Source of the DNA: Cunninghamia lanceolata
Lineage: Eukaryota; Streptophyta; Pinopsida; Cupressales; Cupressaceae
Length of the DNA stretch: 64,000 bases
NCBI GenBank assembly: GCA_027924645.1
Contig: BSBN01000140.1
Coordinates: forward strand, 9,988,501 to 10,052,500
Direction of reading: 5' to 3'
Shown one piece after another: positions 36,296 through 46,880 of the stretch (its first letter is position 1; each line of letters starts with the position of its first letter). The notes under the pieces are model-generated. The model ran no database searches. It was not told the DNA's origin and saw nothing but the letters and a program-made list of their open reading frames with translations. A program made the translations under genes and the position numbers.

Positions 36296-36497
36296 GAAGA
36301 TGCATTTAATTTGAATTCTACTTTATACATACAAAATAATCCTCATGCACTCTCAACTAAAAATTTATGTCCAAATAACTTTCCAAGTTAAACTACAACA
36401 TACAAATATTCATGTTCATTTAAACATTGCATCTCTTTCACTACATTACATGTTCCAATGTCTTGCATAAAAGACTCAACTTTAGGCATAATAGGGT

Positions 36498-36981
36498 TGT
36501 AAATTCAAATCAAACTTATAATCTTTGACTTGGATATTTTATGAAAGTTGGATATTTATATAGCAGACTTAATTTATTGCTTTCTTTTGTATTTCAGCTG
36601 CAATTTCCACTTCTCATACACTTCCAATTTTTGTGTCGATCCATGGTATTGCAGGGCAAAGACATTGATATAAATATGTGAGTGACGGTAGGAGTCACAT
36701 CTATGATAGACGTGACTCCTCAAGGAGTCATGCCTATCATAGGTGTGACTTTGTCACCGTTTGTATTGTAATCAGTTTCACCAATTTTAACAGTTACTAA
36801 TCATCGTTTAGAATGCAGAAGATGTTTATGCTTTGGTAATATATCATTTGATCATGCTATATTGATATTTATCTTAACATACCTTATATATTAAGTATGA
36901 ATATATAAGTAATATTTAATATTATTTATATATTCATATTTATTATTATGTTATCTGATCGAAGCTACAAACAACTCAACA
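36498..36981 (-). repeat. 3' LTR of the copia element
   Basis: Reads TGTAAATTC...CTCAACA on the plus strand, or TGTTGAG...TTTACA on the coding strand. Contains a 27-bp stem inverted repeat at 36693-36750 (see the separate entry). Confidence 0.93.
36693..36750. repeat. 27-bp-stem hairpin in the 3' copia LTR
   Basis: Left arm 36693-36719, loop TCAA, right arm 36724-36750. Of 27 positions, 24 pair as Watson-Crick and the other three are two G-T pairs and one A-C. Each arm carries TGACTCC- or GTGACT-type words. The same hairpin is at 41676-41733 in the other LTR. Confidence 0.85.
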
Positions 36982-37464
36982 CACCCTCTTATCTCGAGAA
37001 GATAACAATATCACAATAATCTCTGTGAATATCAATTATCTAATCTATAATGAATTACTCAAAGTAATTTAATATCACATAACTCATGATATATAGTATC
37101 ACCTATCTCGTAATACGTAGCATCACCTACCTCGTGATACTAAAGGATATACTATACTCGAGAACATTACATTCTCCTTATATATATCCTAGTTATGGTA
37201 TGGGCACTGACATTAAGTCACATAATGTCTACCATAACTTAATCATGATAACTCCATGATTCATACCAATATCAAGTCACATGATATCAGTCTAATGAAC
37301 ATTATAAGATCGTCACCTTATAATGTTAGGTACAAGTGTAGATTATCCAAAAAATCGTCATCTTTTGGAAATAAACACAGAATGGGTAGGCCCATAATGT
37401 CATAGAGTCACACATATGACACAAGATGTTTACACATTAAACATCTTTAATATATTAGTACAAA

Positions 37465-40400
37465 TCAATTAGAATCAATCATACCAAGAGTTTTCCTGAA
37501 GTATTCAACTTTCACCTTGAGGAGTAGTTTAGTAAGAATATCTACAGTTTGATCTCCTATACTGATATACTCCAACTGAATCACATTCCTTTTCACCATA
37601 TCATGCACATAGTGATGAGGAATCTCAATATGTTTAGATCTATCATGGAATACTGGATTCATGGATAGCTTAATACAGCTTTGATTGTCGCAGTGGATGA
37701 TAGTTGGTTTCAAAGGTTTACCAAATAATCCCACAAGTAGTTTTCTAAGCCATACTACCTCTCTAGCAGCCATAGAAGCTGCAATATATCTAGCTTCTGT
37801 AGAACTCTGAGCAACTAAAGACTATTTTCTGCTGATCCATGATATCATTGCTGACCCTAAACTGAAACAACATCCAGAGGTACTCTTCCGGTCAGTTGCA
37901 CTTCTAGCCCAATCTAAATCTATGAATCCATCTAGATCTAATTCAGCGTTTTCATATTTTAAGCCATAATTTAGAGTGCCTTGAAGGTATCTCATTATAT
38001 GTTTCACAGCCACAAGATGTATCTCCTTGGGCTCACACGTAAACTGACTTAAGGCATTTACAGCACAACAGATATCAAGTCTAGTATTGACCAAATACAT
38101 CAAGGATCCAGTTATCTGTCTATACAGAGTGGGATCTGCCAACGAGAATTTGTTGTTGCTTCCTTCAATTTATGAAGATTTATTTCCATGGGGGAAGACA
38201 TAGGTCTACATTCCATCATACCAAACCTTTTTAATATATCAATTGTGTACTTCCCTTGGTTTAGAATAATACAGTATGATTTCTGCCATACTTCCAATCC
38301 AAGGAAGTAGTGTAATAGACCTAAGTCCTTCATGTCAAATTCTAAAGCTAGATCTTTCTTACACTAATCAATAAGGTGATTTTCTCCTGTAATCAATTGA
38401 TCATCAACATATAATATCAATATTAACATATCACCTTTTCTTTGTTTGAAGTAGAGATTTAGATCTACATCATTCTTTGAGAAGCCTAATCTCAAGAGAT
38501 AACTTTCAATTCTTTCATACCAGCCTCTAGGGGCCTGTTTAAGTCCATATAGAGCTTTCTTTAATTTACATACATGGGATCCTACATTGTGAATCTCAAA
38601 TCCTTCGGGTTGCTCTAAGTAAACCTCTTCTTCAATGGTTCCATTTAAGAAAGTAGTTTTTACATCTATTTGATGGACTTTCCACCCTTTGGCTATTGCA
38701 ATAGCTAGAACTACCCTGACTGATGTATATCGAGGAACTGGAGCAAAGGTTTCATCGTAATCAATTCCTTCCTTTTGTGAAAATCCTCTGGCTACAAATC
38801 TTGCTTTGTATTTTCCTATACTGCCATCTGCAGCATGTTTGATTTTAAATAGCCATTTTGAAGAAACGATAGATTTCCCTTTTGGTCTAGGTACTATATC
38901 CCACACATCATTCTTCAGGATGGATTGATACTCCTCTGTCATGGCATCTTTCCATACTTGGTGCTTAAGAGTTTCTATAGCACTAGAAGGTTCTGATTTA
39001 ATGAATTCACTCATTAAAGCTACATAACTAGAGAATCTCTTAGGTCTTGTGCTTTCCCTAAAAGTCCCTGATGGAGCGGCATAATTTTTAGCTTCTTCCA
39101 TTGTTTTGGTGGCCCAGAGAGGTCTTTTCTTGGGATTTTCTAGTGATGTGATTTATTCATGGTTTACCTCTTCCTTAGGATACTCCCTCTAAAACTCAAG
39201 TGTAGGATCCTCTTCTATGCTTGAGTTGGAAGTTTGAATTTCTGACTCAATATCATTTCTGGCTCTTTTGAAAGCTATGTCTTCCTCAAAAATCACATCT
39301 CTGCTTAGTTCAATCTGTCTTTGACCAGGTATATATATTCTATAAGCTTTTGATGTTTCACTATAGCCTACAAAGATGCCTTTTCTCCCAGAAGGTTCTA
39401 GCTTAGTTCTTTTCTCTTTGGGCACATGAATGTAAACAGGACAACCAAATATCCTTAAATGACTAATGTCTGGTTTTGTGCCAGTGAAGGGTTCTTTAGG
39501 AGTTTTGTCATCAATATGAGAGTGAGGACATCTGTTCTATATATAGACAATAGTACTAGATGCTTCTGCCCAAAGTGAAGTGTTTATGTTCTGATCAAGT
39601 AACATAGCCCTAGCAGCTTCTACAATGGTTCTATTTTTTCTTTCTGCAACTCCATTTTGTTGAGGATTATAAGGTACAGTGAACTCCCTCTTAATCCCAG
39701 TGTTTTTACAAAAGTCTTTAAAAATGTCTGACGTGTATTCATTCCCATTATCTGTTCTTAAGGTTTTGATTTTTCTCTCGGAAGAGTTTTTAGTAATGGA
39801 TTTGAATTCCTTAAATCTTTTAAGGATTTCCTGTGATTCTTTACATTTAAGAAAATAGATTTATGTCTTTCTAGAGAAGTCATCAATGAAGATTACATAG
39901 TATAGAAACCCACCTAAGGAGGGTACAGACATGGGTCCACATAAATCTGAGTGGACTAGTTCTAATACTTTATTTGTTTTGCTAGAACTATTTTGAAAGG
40001 ACCCCTTTGTATTTTTTCCTAAAGCACACCCCTTGCATACCCTTGAATTACATTGTTTGAGTTTGGGTAACCCTGTAATTAGTCTCTCCATGTAAGATAG
40101 GGCACAGAAATTTAGGTGTCCTAGTCTTCTATGCCATATTTCATTAGAGTCTGCAATTTCATGAATTAGGGCTTGATTTGGTTCTGTACATAACTCGTAC
40201 AAGTGCCTTTGTCTATGACCTATGGTTCTAGATTTCTTAATAGTAGAATTCTTTGGCCATGCCAATACTTTGCTATCCATAAAGGTCACCCTATATCCAT
40301 TATCTTCAAGTGCAGATATGGAGACTAGGTTTCTTTTGATGCCTGGGACAAACAATACTCCAGTAAGTTGGATGGAGATGCCAGTCTTTAATTTGAGGGT

Positions 40401-40580
40401 GCATGTGCCAACACCCTTGACTGGATGTACAGAGTTATCTCCAATTGTTACTTCTTCATCAGTCTCTTCTACCATGATGTCTAGTAGTTCCCTAAACCCT
40501 ATGATGTGTCTTGATGAACCACTATCTATAACCCAGGTGTTGGATTTATTTGATACTTGATTTGAAAGTGCAGAGTACAA
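37465..40580 (-). pseudogene. Copia pol: protease, integrase, reverse transcriptase, RNase H
   Basis: Protease near 40530 (WVIDSGSSRHI). GAG-pre-integrase near 40130 (IWHRRLGHLN, CKGCALGKN). Integrase core with D (HSDLCGP, about 39960), D (TDNGNEYTS, about 39750) and E (NGVAERKNRT, about 39650). Reverse transcriptase 39101-38364 with VYLEQPEGF, ALYGLKQAPRGW and the YVDD box near 38405. RNase H at the C-terminus (SSTEARYIAAS, DNQSCIKL) with the stop at 37465. Breaks: stops at about 39861, 39539, 39189, 39154, 38364 and 37822, and a frameshift near 38140. The stops near 38364 and 37822 are TAG where tryptophan or glutamine is expected. Confidence 0.9.
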
Positions 40581-40625
40581 TAGATATTTCTCGGATTCAT
40601 GCTCCTTTATTTTAGCATAAGATGC

Positions 40626-41435
40626 TTATTGTTTGGTTCTGTTAGGACATCTGATTGCATAGTGTCCATATTGGTCATATTTGAAACATTGGATGCGAGA
40701 AATGTCTTTCTTAAATGAACCTTTCCCGTGATAATTTTTCCTCTTCTTGAAGTGTTTCTTCTTCTCTTTCTTTTGAGAGTTTGTATTTAGAACATGAATT
40801 TCTTCATCTATATTTTTTTTTTTTGACCCTTTCTTTGTCTGTCTAGATTCTTCTTGAAGACAATCTGATCTTAGGCAGTCAAATTTTGGAAATTTGGACC
40901 TTGCACTAATGCCTTGAAAAAATGTCTCCCAGGAATTTGGGAGACCATCTAGAGCAATAAGTGTTAGATCCTTGCTTTCAATTTGGTACCCAAGTGTTGA
41001 TAGTTGATCCCTTAGTGCAGATATTCTCATAAAGTATGCATTGATAGATTCTCCTTTGTTCATACTTACAAGATTTATTTCTCTCTTTAGGGCTAAGGTT
41101 CTTTTGGAGTTATTAATTTCATAATTGCCTTCAAGTGACTTAAACATATGATATGTAGTCTCATGTTTTGTCAGAATCGGCACAATATGATCTCTAACTA
41201 CATCAACTATGATTTTCATGGCTTTGTCATTTCCTTCAATCCATGTCATTTTATCAGGATAATTCTCTGGTTCCATTTTGTTTTCTCTTAGAAATGAATC
41301 AACTTTATTTTCTTTTAGTATCATCATAATTCTAAATTTCCATGGCGAGAATTTATTTCCTCCTTCCAATCTGTCTTCGAATCGGATTGCTGCTGTCATC
41401 TGAGAAATGAGATGTATTAAATCTAAATTTCTCAA
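40626..41435 (-). pseudogene. Copia gag (UBN2 family), frame intact
   Basis: A 269-codon open frame starts just inside the primer site. It has FSPWKFRIMMILKEN near the N-terminus, HMFKSLEGNYEINN in the middle, ALDGLPNSWETFFQGI, a lysine-rich linker and then CFKYDQYGHYAIRC. The last is the zinc knuckle with its second cysteine changed to tyrosine, which should weaken RNA packaging. A single TAA at 40626 separates it from the protease frame; the same frame continues afterwards (ASYAKIKEHESEK), so gag and pol were probably one polyprotein and this stop a later CAA-to-TAA change. Confidence 0.85.
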
Positions 41436-41468
41436 GTTTGATTTTCTGCCTGGATTCCACTTACCTTG

Positions 41469-41480
41469 GCTCTGATACCA
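41469..41480 (-). other. Primer-binding site of the copia element
   Basis: The minus strand reads TGGTATCAGAGC directly after the LTR end TTTACA. Sets the orientation of the element. Confidence 0.92.
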
Positions 41481-41964
41481 TGTAAATTCAAATCAAACTT
41501 ATAATCTCTGACTTGGATATTTTCTGAAAGTTGGATATTTATATAGTAGACTTAACTTATTACTTTCTTTTGTATTTTAGATGCAATTTCCACTTCTTAT
41601 ACACTTCCAATTTTTGTGTCAATCCATGGTATTGTAGGGCACAGACATTGATATAAATATGTGAGTGAAGGTAGGAGTCACATCTGTGATAGACGTGACT
41701 CCTCAAGGAGTCATGCCTATCACAGGTGTGACTTTGTCACCGTTTGTATTGTAATCAGTTTCACTGATTTTAACAGTTACTAATCACTATTTAGAATGTA
41801 GAAGATGTTTATGCTTTGGTAATATATCATTTGATCATGCTATATTGATATTTGTCTTAACATACCTTATATATTAAGTATGAATATATAAGTAATATTT
41901 AATATTACTTATATATTCATATTTATTATTATGTTATCTAATTGAAGCTACAAACAACTCAACA
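41481..41964 (-). repeat. 5' LTR of the copia element
   Basis: A 484-bp copy of 36498-36981. Flanked on the right by AGGGT, the target duplication. Confidence 0.93.
41676..41733. repeat. 27-bp-stem hairpin in the 5' copia LTR
   Basis: Same structure as 36693-36750. Compared with that copy, one base in the left arm (A to G) and its partner in the right arm (T to C) have both changed, so the pair is kept. Confidence 0.85.
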
Positions 41965-41969
41965 AGGGT

Positions 41970-42711
41970 CCTTAATAATAAGTAAATCATGACCCTCATA
42001 ACCTCAGGTAGCTCCATTCTCAGTTGTATATATTGATTAAAATTTTGGACATGGGGCTACCAACAAGAATCATTATTACAAAGGCCAACATACTTGTCCA
42101 TCTCTGAATCAAAATCATGATTCAATTCTTCAAATTTTGATTTTACATCATATTCATCATCTTCAATCAAGACATCTTCCTTCTCATGTTATCCATGAAG
42201 TGCTTTAGAACATGAATACATCCATGGTGATTTGATTGTAATTGTAGATCTACTTCTATCATGGTAATTATCCTTGTTCCCTTTAGCAAACTATTCACTT
42301 AAAGGGAATGCATCAACATTATTAGTACCCATAAATGTAATACCTTTCATCATTGCAAATCATATATTATCACCAACATCAATAGCCATGATATATTCTT
42401 GTTTAAGAGTTGCAATATTTTTTTTGATGCATAAGAGAGATATATTTATATTAAAGTATTAATATCATAGAGCTTAGCTTTGCCAAAATGACAAAGTCCT
42501 TTCCTTGTCTTCCTAATAGGTAGATTTCTAATGCTTTTCCAAAAATGACCACGCAGGGTCTATAGGGCCATCAAAATTACCATGTAGGGCATATTGGCAG
42601 TAGATTGTAAACTATTACCAGGTATACATTAACCGATACCACCGACTGACAAAGAGAAATTGAAAAACAAGCAAAATAATTGTTAACACTTTAGGATGGA
42701 GAGTCAGGCCC
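41970..42711. other. Interior of the old LTR element, unassigned
   Basis: AT-rich. Minus-strand readings are stop-laden and I recognise no domain. Probably decayed coding or spacer sequence of the old host element. Confidence 0.3.
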
Positions 42712-43400
42712 TTACCCAACACCTTGCTCCATTAGATAGCTGTAGAATTTGAGAATCCATGAGAAGTCCACCATGGCCTCAAACTGGAATAGTTTTCTCA
42801 GAAAGGCCCAAGCTTTCCCCACCCTTTCCCTGTGCTCTTGTAGTGTCTCTCCTTTCAGGTCTAGCAGGAAAGGATAATATGAGATGACCCCCTCGTCCCT
42901 ATCTACCTTCTCCAAATCCTTTAGCCACAGAATTCTTGCTCCGTAAATCACCTTAGCCAACACTTCCTTGAGGCCCTCAAATAGATGATTTTTAAAAGCC
43001 ATTCAGGTTGCAGTGATGACCACTACCTTCTCCATGCCTATATCTAGCAATGAAGATACAAACTGGGAAGTGATATCAGGGTCAACCCTGTATCGCTCCC
43101 CATCCTCCATGAAGCCCCTACCCAAAACCAACTTCACTGCTCCTATTATGAAGGCATCCCCATGTATTAGGATCCACCAAAAACACTAGTCTATTATTCT
43201 CCCTAGAAAAGCCATTTGCCTGACCGAGCTGGTCAGGCAAATAAGCGTCGCCATTCCCTCATAGACTAATAGCCTACTCTACAAATTCTCAGAAGAAAGG
43301 AAAAGATTTAATATTGGTTCCTTGGCCATCACTGCTAAATGAAGGAGGAAATATATATTTCTAACTTAATTTCCATCTCTCTAGCTATAAATGTGATACA
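42712..43400 (-). pseudogene. Unrecognised protein-coding remnant
   Basis: One minus-strand frame is protein-like for about 225 codons, with four stops in total (one TAA near its start near 43366, then TAG, TAG and TGA). The last 96 codons (43002-42712) are open. Readable segments include NIYFLLHLAVMAKEPILNLF, YEGMATLICLTSSVRQMAF, AVKLVLGRGFMEDGERYRV, SSLLDIGMEKVVVITA and YGARILWLKDLEKVD. The composition is balanced, with tryptophan and cysteine, unlike the AT-rich surroundings, so I believe it was translated. I do not recognise the family. It follows gag on the same strand and may be an accessory ORF of the old LTR element or captured host sequence. Confidence 0.45.
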
Positions 43401-43659
43401 AATTTTTGGACATCTGACTGGAGACAACTCGTGCTAACAAGGCCACATCATTTTGTAAATGGGGATCGGGGTACTTCGGCTGCCTCATCTACTCACGCTC
43501 CTTGTAAATTAATGATTGTTGCAGTCATGCTAGTCTTCCTGCATGGGAGAGGCCATTCCGAAGACATCCCCTATTCCTTCGCTTTTGACTTATATCAATT
43601 TCAATCATTGTTTCTCATGACCGCCACCCTGCTTATCCAACCCTACACATCTTATGATG

Positions 43660-44390
43660 TGTAGGGCCCCTCCCTACCACCCCAAAAGAGTTGCGATATT
43701 TTTATCCATCAAGAAGAAACTCATTTGTTCATTGAGTGCACCCAAATACAAAACCAAGTACATTGAGTCTTTTGTCGTAACACTTTTTGGAATGTCTCTC
43801 ACAATCATTGCAAATCTTGGGTTTAAAATGCAAGCTATTTCTTCCTCATCTTTCTAAATTTCAATTATTTCATTGATCAACAAATTAACATTAAATTTCT
43901 CACCAAAATTATCAATAAATTTTTCTTTGAAATCTTTCCATGAAGAAATGAAAAGCATTGGAAAATTAGATAACCAATATCTTGCATTATCTTTTAATTA
44001 CTATACAAATATTTTCATTACAACGTCTTCTTCCTAAATTTCATAATCATTCATTAAATCACTGAATGTGTATAGGTGTCTGTTCACCAATTGAGAACTA
44101 CTTTCAATGAACTTGGGAAAATGGTATCTAAACTCATTGAGAATGGACTTAAGAAAATTTTAGATACCAACAAAGTTTAGTGGCCTATACCTTTCAATAG
44201 TGAAAGGTATTCTTCGAGGACATGGTCTATGTTGTTGTACACTAGGTGGGTCTGCACTAAAGTGTATAAAGGAAGAGTAGTTGTAACACTCTATTTCCAA
44301 ATCTATTCCCAGTGAGATCTTACTTCCCCTTGTCTCTCTTTTTTCATAACCTCTTTTCTCTAATAAAATTGCAACATTACTAGACACAAT
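43660..44390 (-). pseudogene. Gag remnant of the old gypsy-type element
   Basis: Minus strand: after a 75-codon open N-terminal part (44387-44160) the reading continues in other frames with a YHFPKFIESSSQLVN segment, then DVVMKIFV, QLKDNARYWLSNFP and SSWKDFKEKFIDNFG, followed by an acidic KDEEE stretch. The W-L...W..F...F pattern is the core of gypsy-type retrotransposon gag. It lies about 0.9 kb inside the right LTR, as expected for gag on the minus strand. Confidence 0.6.
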
Positions 44391-45295
44391 TCCTTATTCC
44401 ACATACTTTTATAGCTTTCTTTGTTATTGAATTTTAACACATGAGGAATTCACATGCCTTTCTATATAGGACTTATGTGTTTGAATATCCTATATATACT
44501 ATCACAAAATATATGCATCTAAAAGCCCAAATAGTCCCTCTATTTTTCATTTACCATTCATATTTTACCAACATACACATATTCGTCATGACCACATTTT
44601 CAAAATCACATGTAGGTCTACATTGCTTATTTTAATGCCCTTCTTCCAATAGAATGTACACATCAAAAAGTAATAAAGTTTCTTCTCAAAGTAACTTTAC
44701 CTTTGACCCTCATGCAAGACTTCTTTTAGTCATTCGAGATAGATTGTGAGAGAAAACAAATACGTAGATAGTATTTCAAACTTCACATAAATTCCCACTT
44801 CATTGAATGGTCAATAGATACATGCAAGAACTTTGCACAATTAGAACTAAATATTCAATAATTTTGACAATAGAGTTGACACCCATTTGAGTGGATTGAA
44901 CTTTGAATACAACATTTACTCTTTAGAGTTGAAATAACCTTTTAAGTTTGAATCTCCAACAAAGTCTTCATACACCAATTCAAAAAAAGTATTCTCTTAG
45001 CACAAGTTGATGGGCAAAAAGCACATAAAATATGACACAACTACAAATAGATCAACAATTTGACTAAATTCCATAAAATTTTCAAATAAAATTTTAAATT
45101 TCCTTATATGAGTCCCTAGTAACAATTCCAATTCTATGGAGTGCAAGTTGACAAGCTAAGTAGATCCAAGCAAAGCCAACAATGTGCACATAGACTAGAA
45201 TAGCACAATTGCAAATAAACCAATGAAATGACTAAATTCAATGAAGTTTTTTTATCAATTTTCTAGGTTCTTATTCCCTAGAAATGGTACCAATT

Positions 45296-46880
45296 TGTTG
45301 GGATTTTCTTGCAACTCTCAATTCTAAGGAATGACATAAGAACTAGAACTAGGGACCAAGTTGATCTAGGCACAAATAAAAAACTCTGATTAAACTAGGG
45401 ACACAACAAGACCAATTTTATAAGAGTAGGATAACTCCTCTATACTTAACCCCTACCAAACTCATGAGAGTGTTCCTAGAGACCTTCATAAAATGAGTGC
45501 TAATTAATGACTACATTCCTAAAATAGGTTATCACACCGAACTTCTAGGCCATAGGTCTTTTTATAATGAAGACTTATGACAGGTTACAATGTAACGCTA
45601 GATGGAAAACAAAATTATATCCCCATAGATGTGTCTGATCATAATCATTTACTATACCAATAACATGAATTTGATCAATCTGTGTAATCCTCCTAATAAT
45701 TGTTGACCAACTTTTGGGATCTTAGAATATTTGACATAAATTTGTAATGTTATATGTATGCATACTAGTGAAAGATAAATTGTGAATAATTTATTAGAAT
45801 AGAATAAATGATTTATCATTTAATTTCAAGGACTATACTAGTTGCAAATGATCATGACTAGTGCCTAATCTTTTGTAATAGAGTTAAAAATTTAATTAAC
45901 CTAAATAAATGCTTGAATCACTTAGATTTAAAGAGATTTGATAGTGCCTAGCTTTGTCTTGCAAAGCTCAAAACCCTTAAATGCATTTCCATTCACCAAA
46001 GACATCTCTAGCTTAGTAGTCCACTAACTATACAAATCATCCCACATAATGCATTCAAAAGACTTACAATGAAACTTCATTAATTACTAATTACATTGCA
46101 TTAAAAAACAAATGTATTCCTGGAAACTATTTCTAACTTCCTAAAGTGATCAATCAAACATTGGAGACAATTTCCAATTATAGATAAAAACCAATCTTAC
46201 ATTATATTTTTGAATAAGTACATACAACAATAGATGTAAAGATAAAATTCATAATTAGACTCATTGATGCTTTCAAATAGATTCTAACCTAATCATTTTT
46301 CCATTTATAGAAAATTAACTCTAGATTGTATTATAGGATCTAACAGTAGCTTGAGACACACCAAAGACCAACTCACAACAAGATCCAAAAATTACAATAT
46401 GTAAGAAAATCTTATATTGAACACAAAAGTCACAAATGACACAAGTTGGTTGCTTCGTACACAACTACACATGGACAAAAAGAATATGTCTAAAGAATAT
46501 TTAAACTCCTCCTTTGTCCTCATTCTAGCATAGTGAAAAGGCTTTTCTCATGACAATATTTACTAGATAAATATAAAAAACTTCCTAGCTTTAAAATCAC
46601 CCCATAATGAAAAATGAAAACTTCAAAACAAATTTTTACCTTACAGTAAAATCATAAACCCCTCTTTAATAAAATTTTTAGATAATACAATATCTCTAAT
46701 TCTCTTTACAATAGTTCATTCCCTTGTAGGTAAAACCCCTCTTCTCATAAAATTTTATGCCCATAAAAATAATTTTTTCAACCCTAGAACTATTAGGACA
46801 TTTTGTTGAATAGTTTGTATCCATCCATTTTGTGCTTCACATTTCACTTGTATGGTTTCCTAAAAAGAAGAAATTTTGTT
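45296..46880 (-). repeat. 5' LTR of the very old gypsy-type element
   Basis: Starts TGTTGGGATTTTC on the plus strand and aligns along its length with 27273 to about 28860. A TGGTACCA sequence sits just inside it (about 45285-45292), where a primer site would lie, but matches the usual tRNA complement only over the first few bases. The right end is approximate. Confidence 0.7.

Larger units (their letters stand above)
36498..41964 (-). mobile_element. Ty1/copia retrotransposon, relatively young
   Basis: Element of 5467 bp with two LTRs of exactly 484 bp and a perfect 5-bp target duplication AGGGT (36493-36497 and 41965-41969). On the minus strand: 5' LTR, primer site, gag, protease, integrase, reverse transcriptase, RNase H, polypurine tract (AAGAGGGTG, next to 36982), 3' LTR. 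Integrase precedes reverse transcriptase, which defines copia. By eye the LTRs differ at about 24 of 484 positions (near 5%), making it the younger of the two large insertions in the old host element. About seven stops and one frameshift break pol. Confidence 0.93.
27273..46880 (-). mobile_element. Old LTR element hosting two later insertions
   Basis: Two diverged direct repeats of about 1.6 kb define an element whose own interior is only about 4.6 kb once the chromovirus and the copia element are removed (28861-29946, 36296-36497 and 41965-45295). Gag-like sequence next to the right LTR sets the coding strand as minus. The interior holds unrecognised reading frames but no reverse transcriptase or integrase that I can find. 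It is therefore either internally deleted or an originally non-autonomous family. The outer target duplication could not be resolved. Confidence 0.65.
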
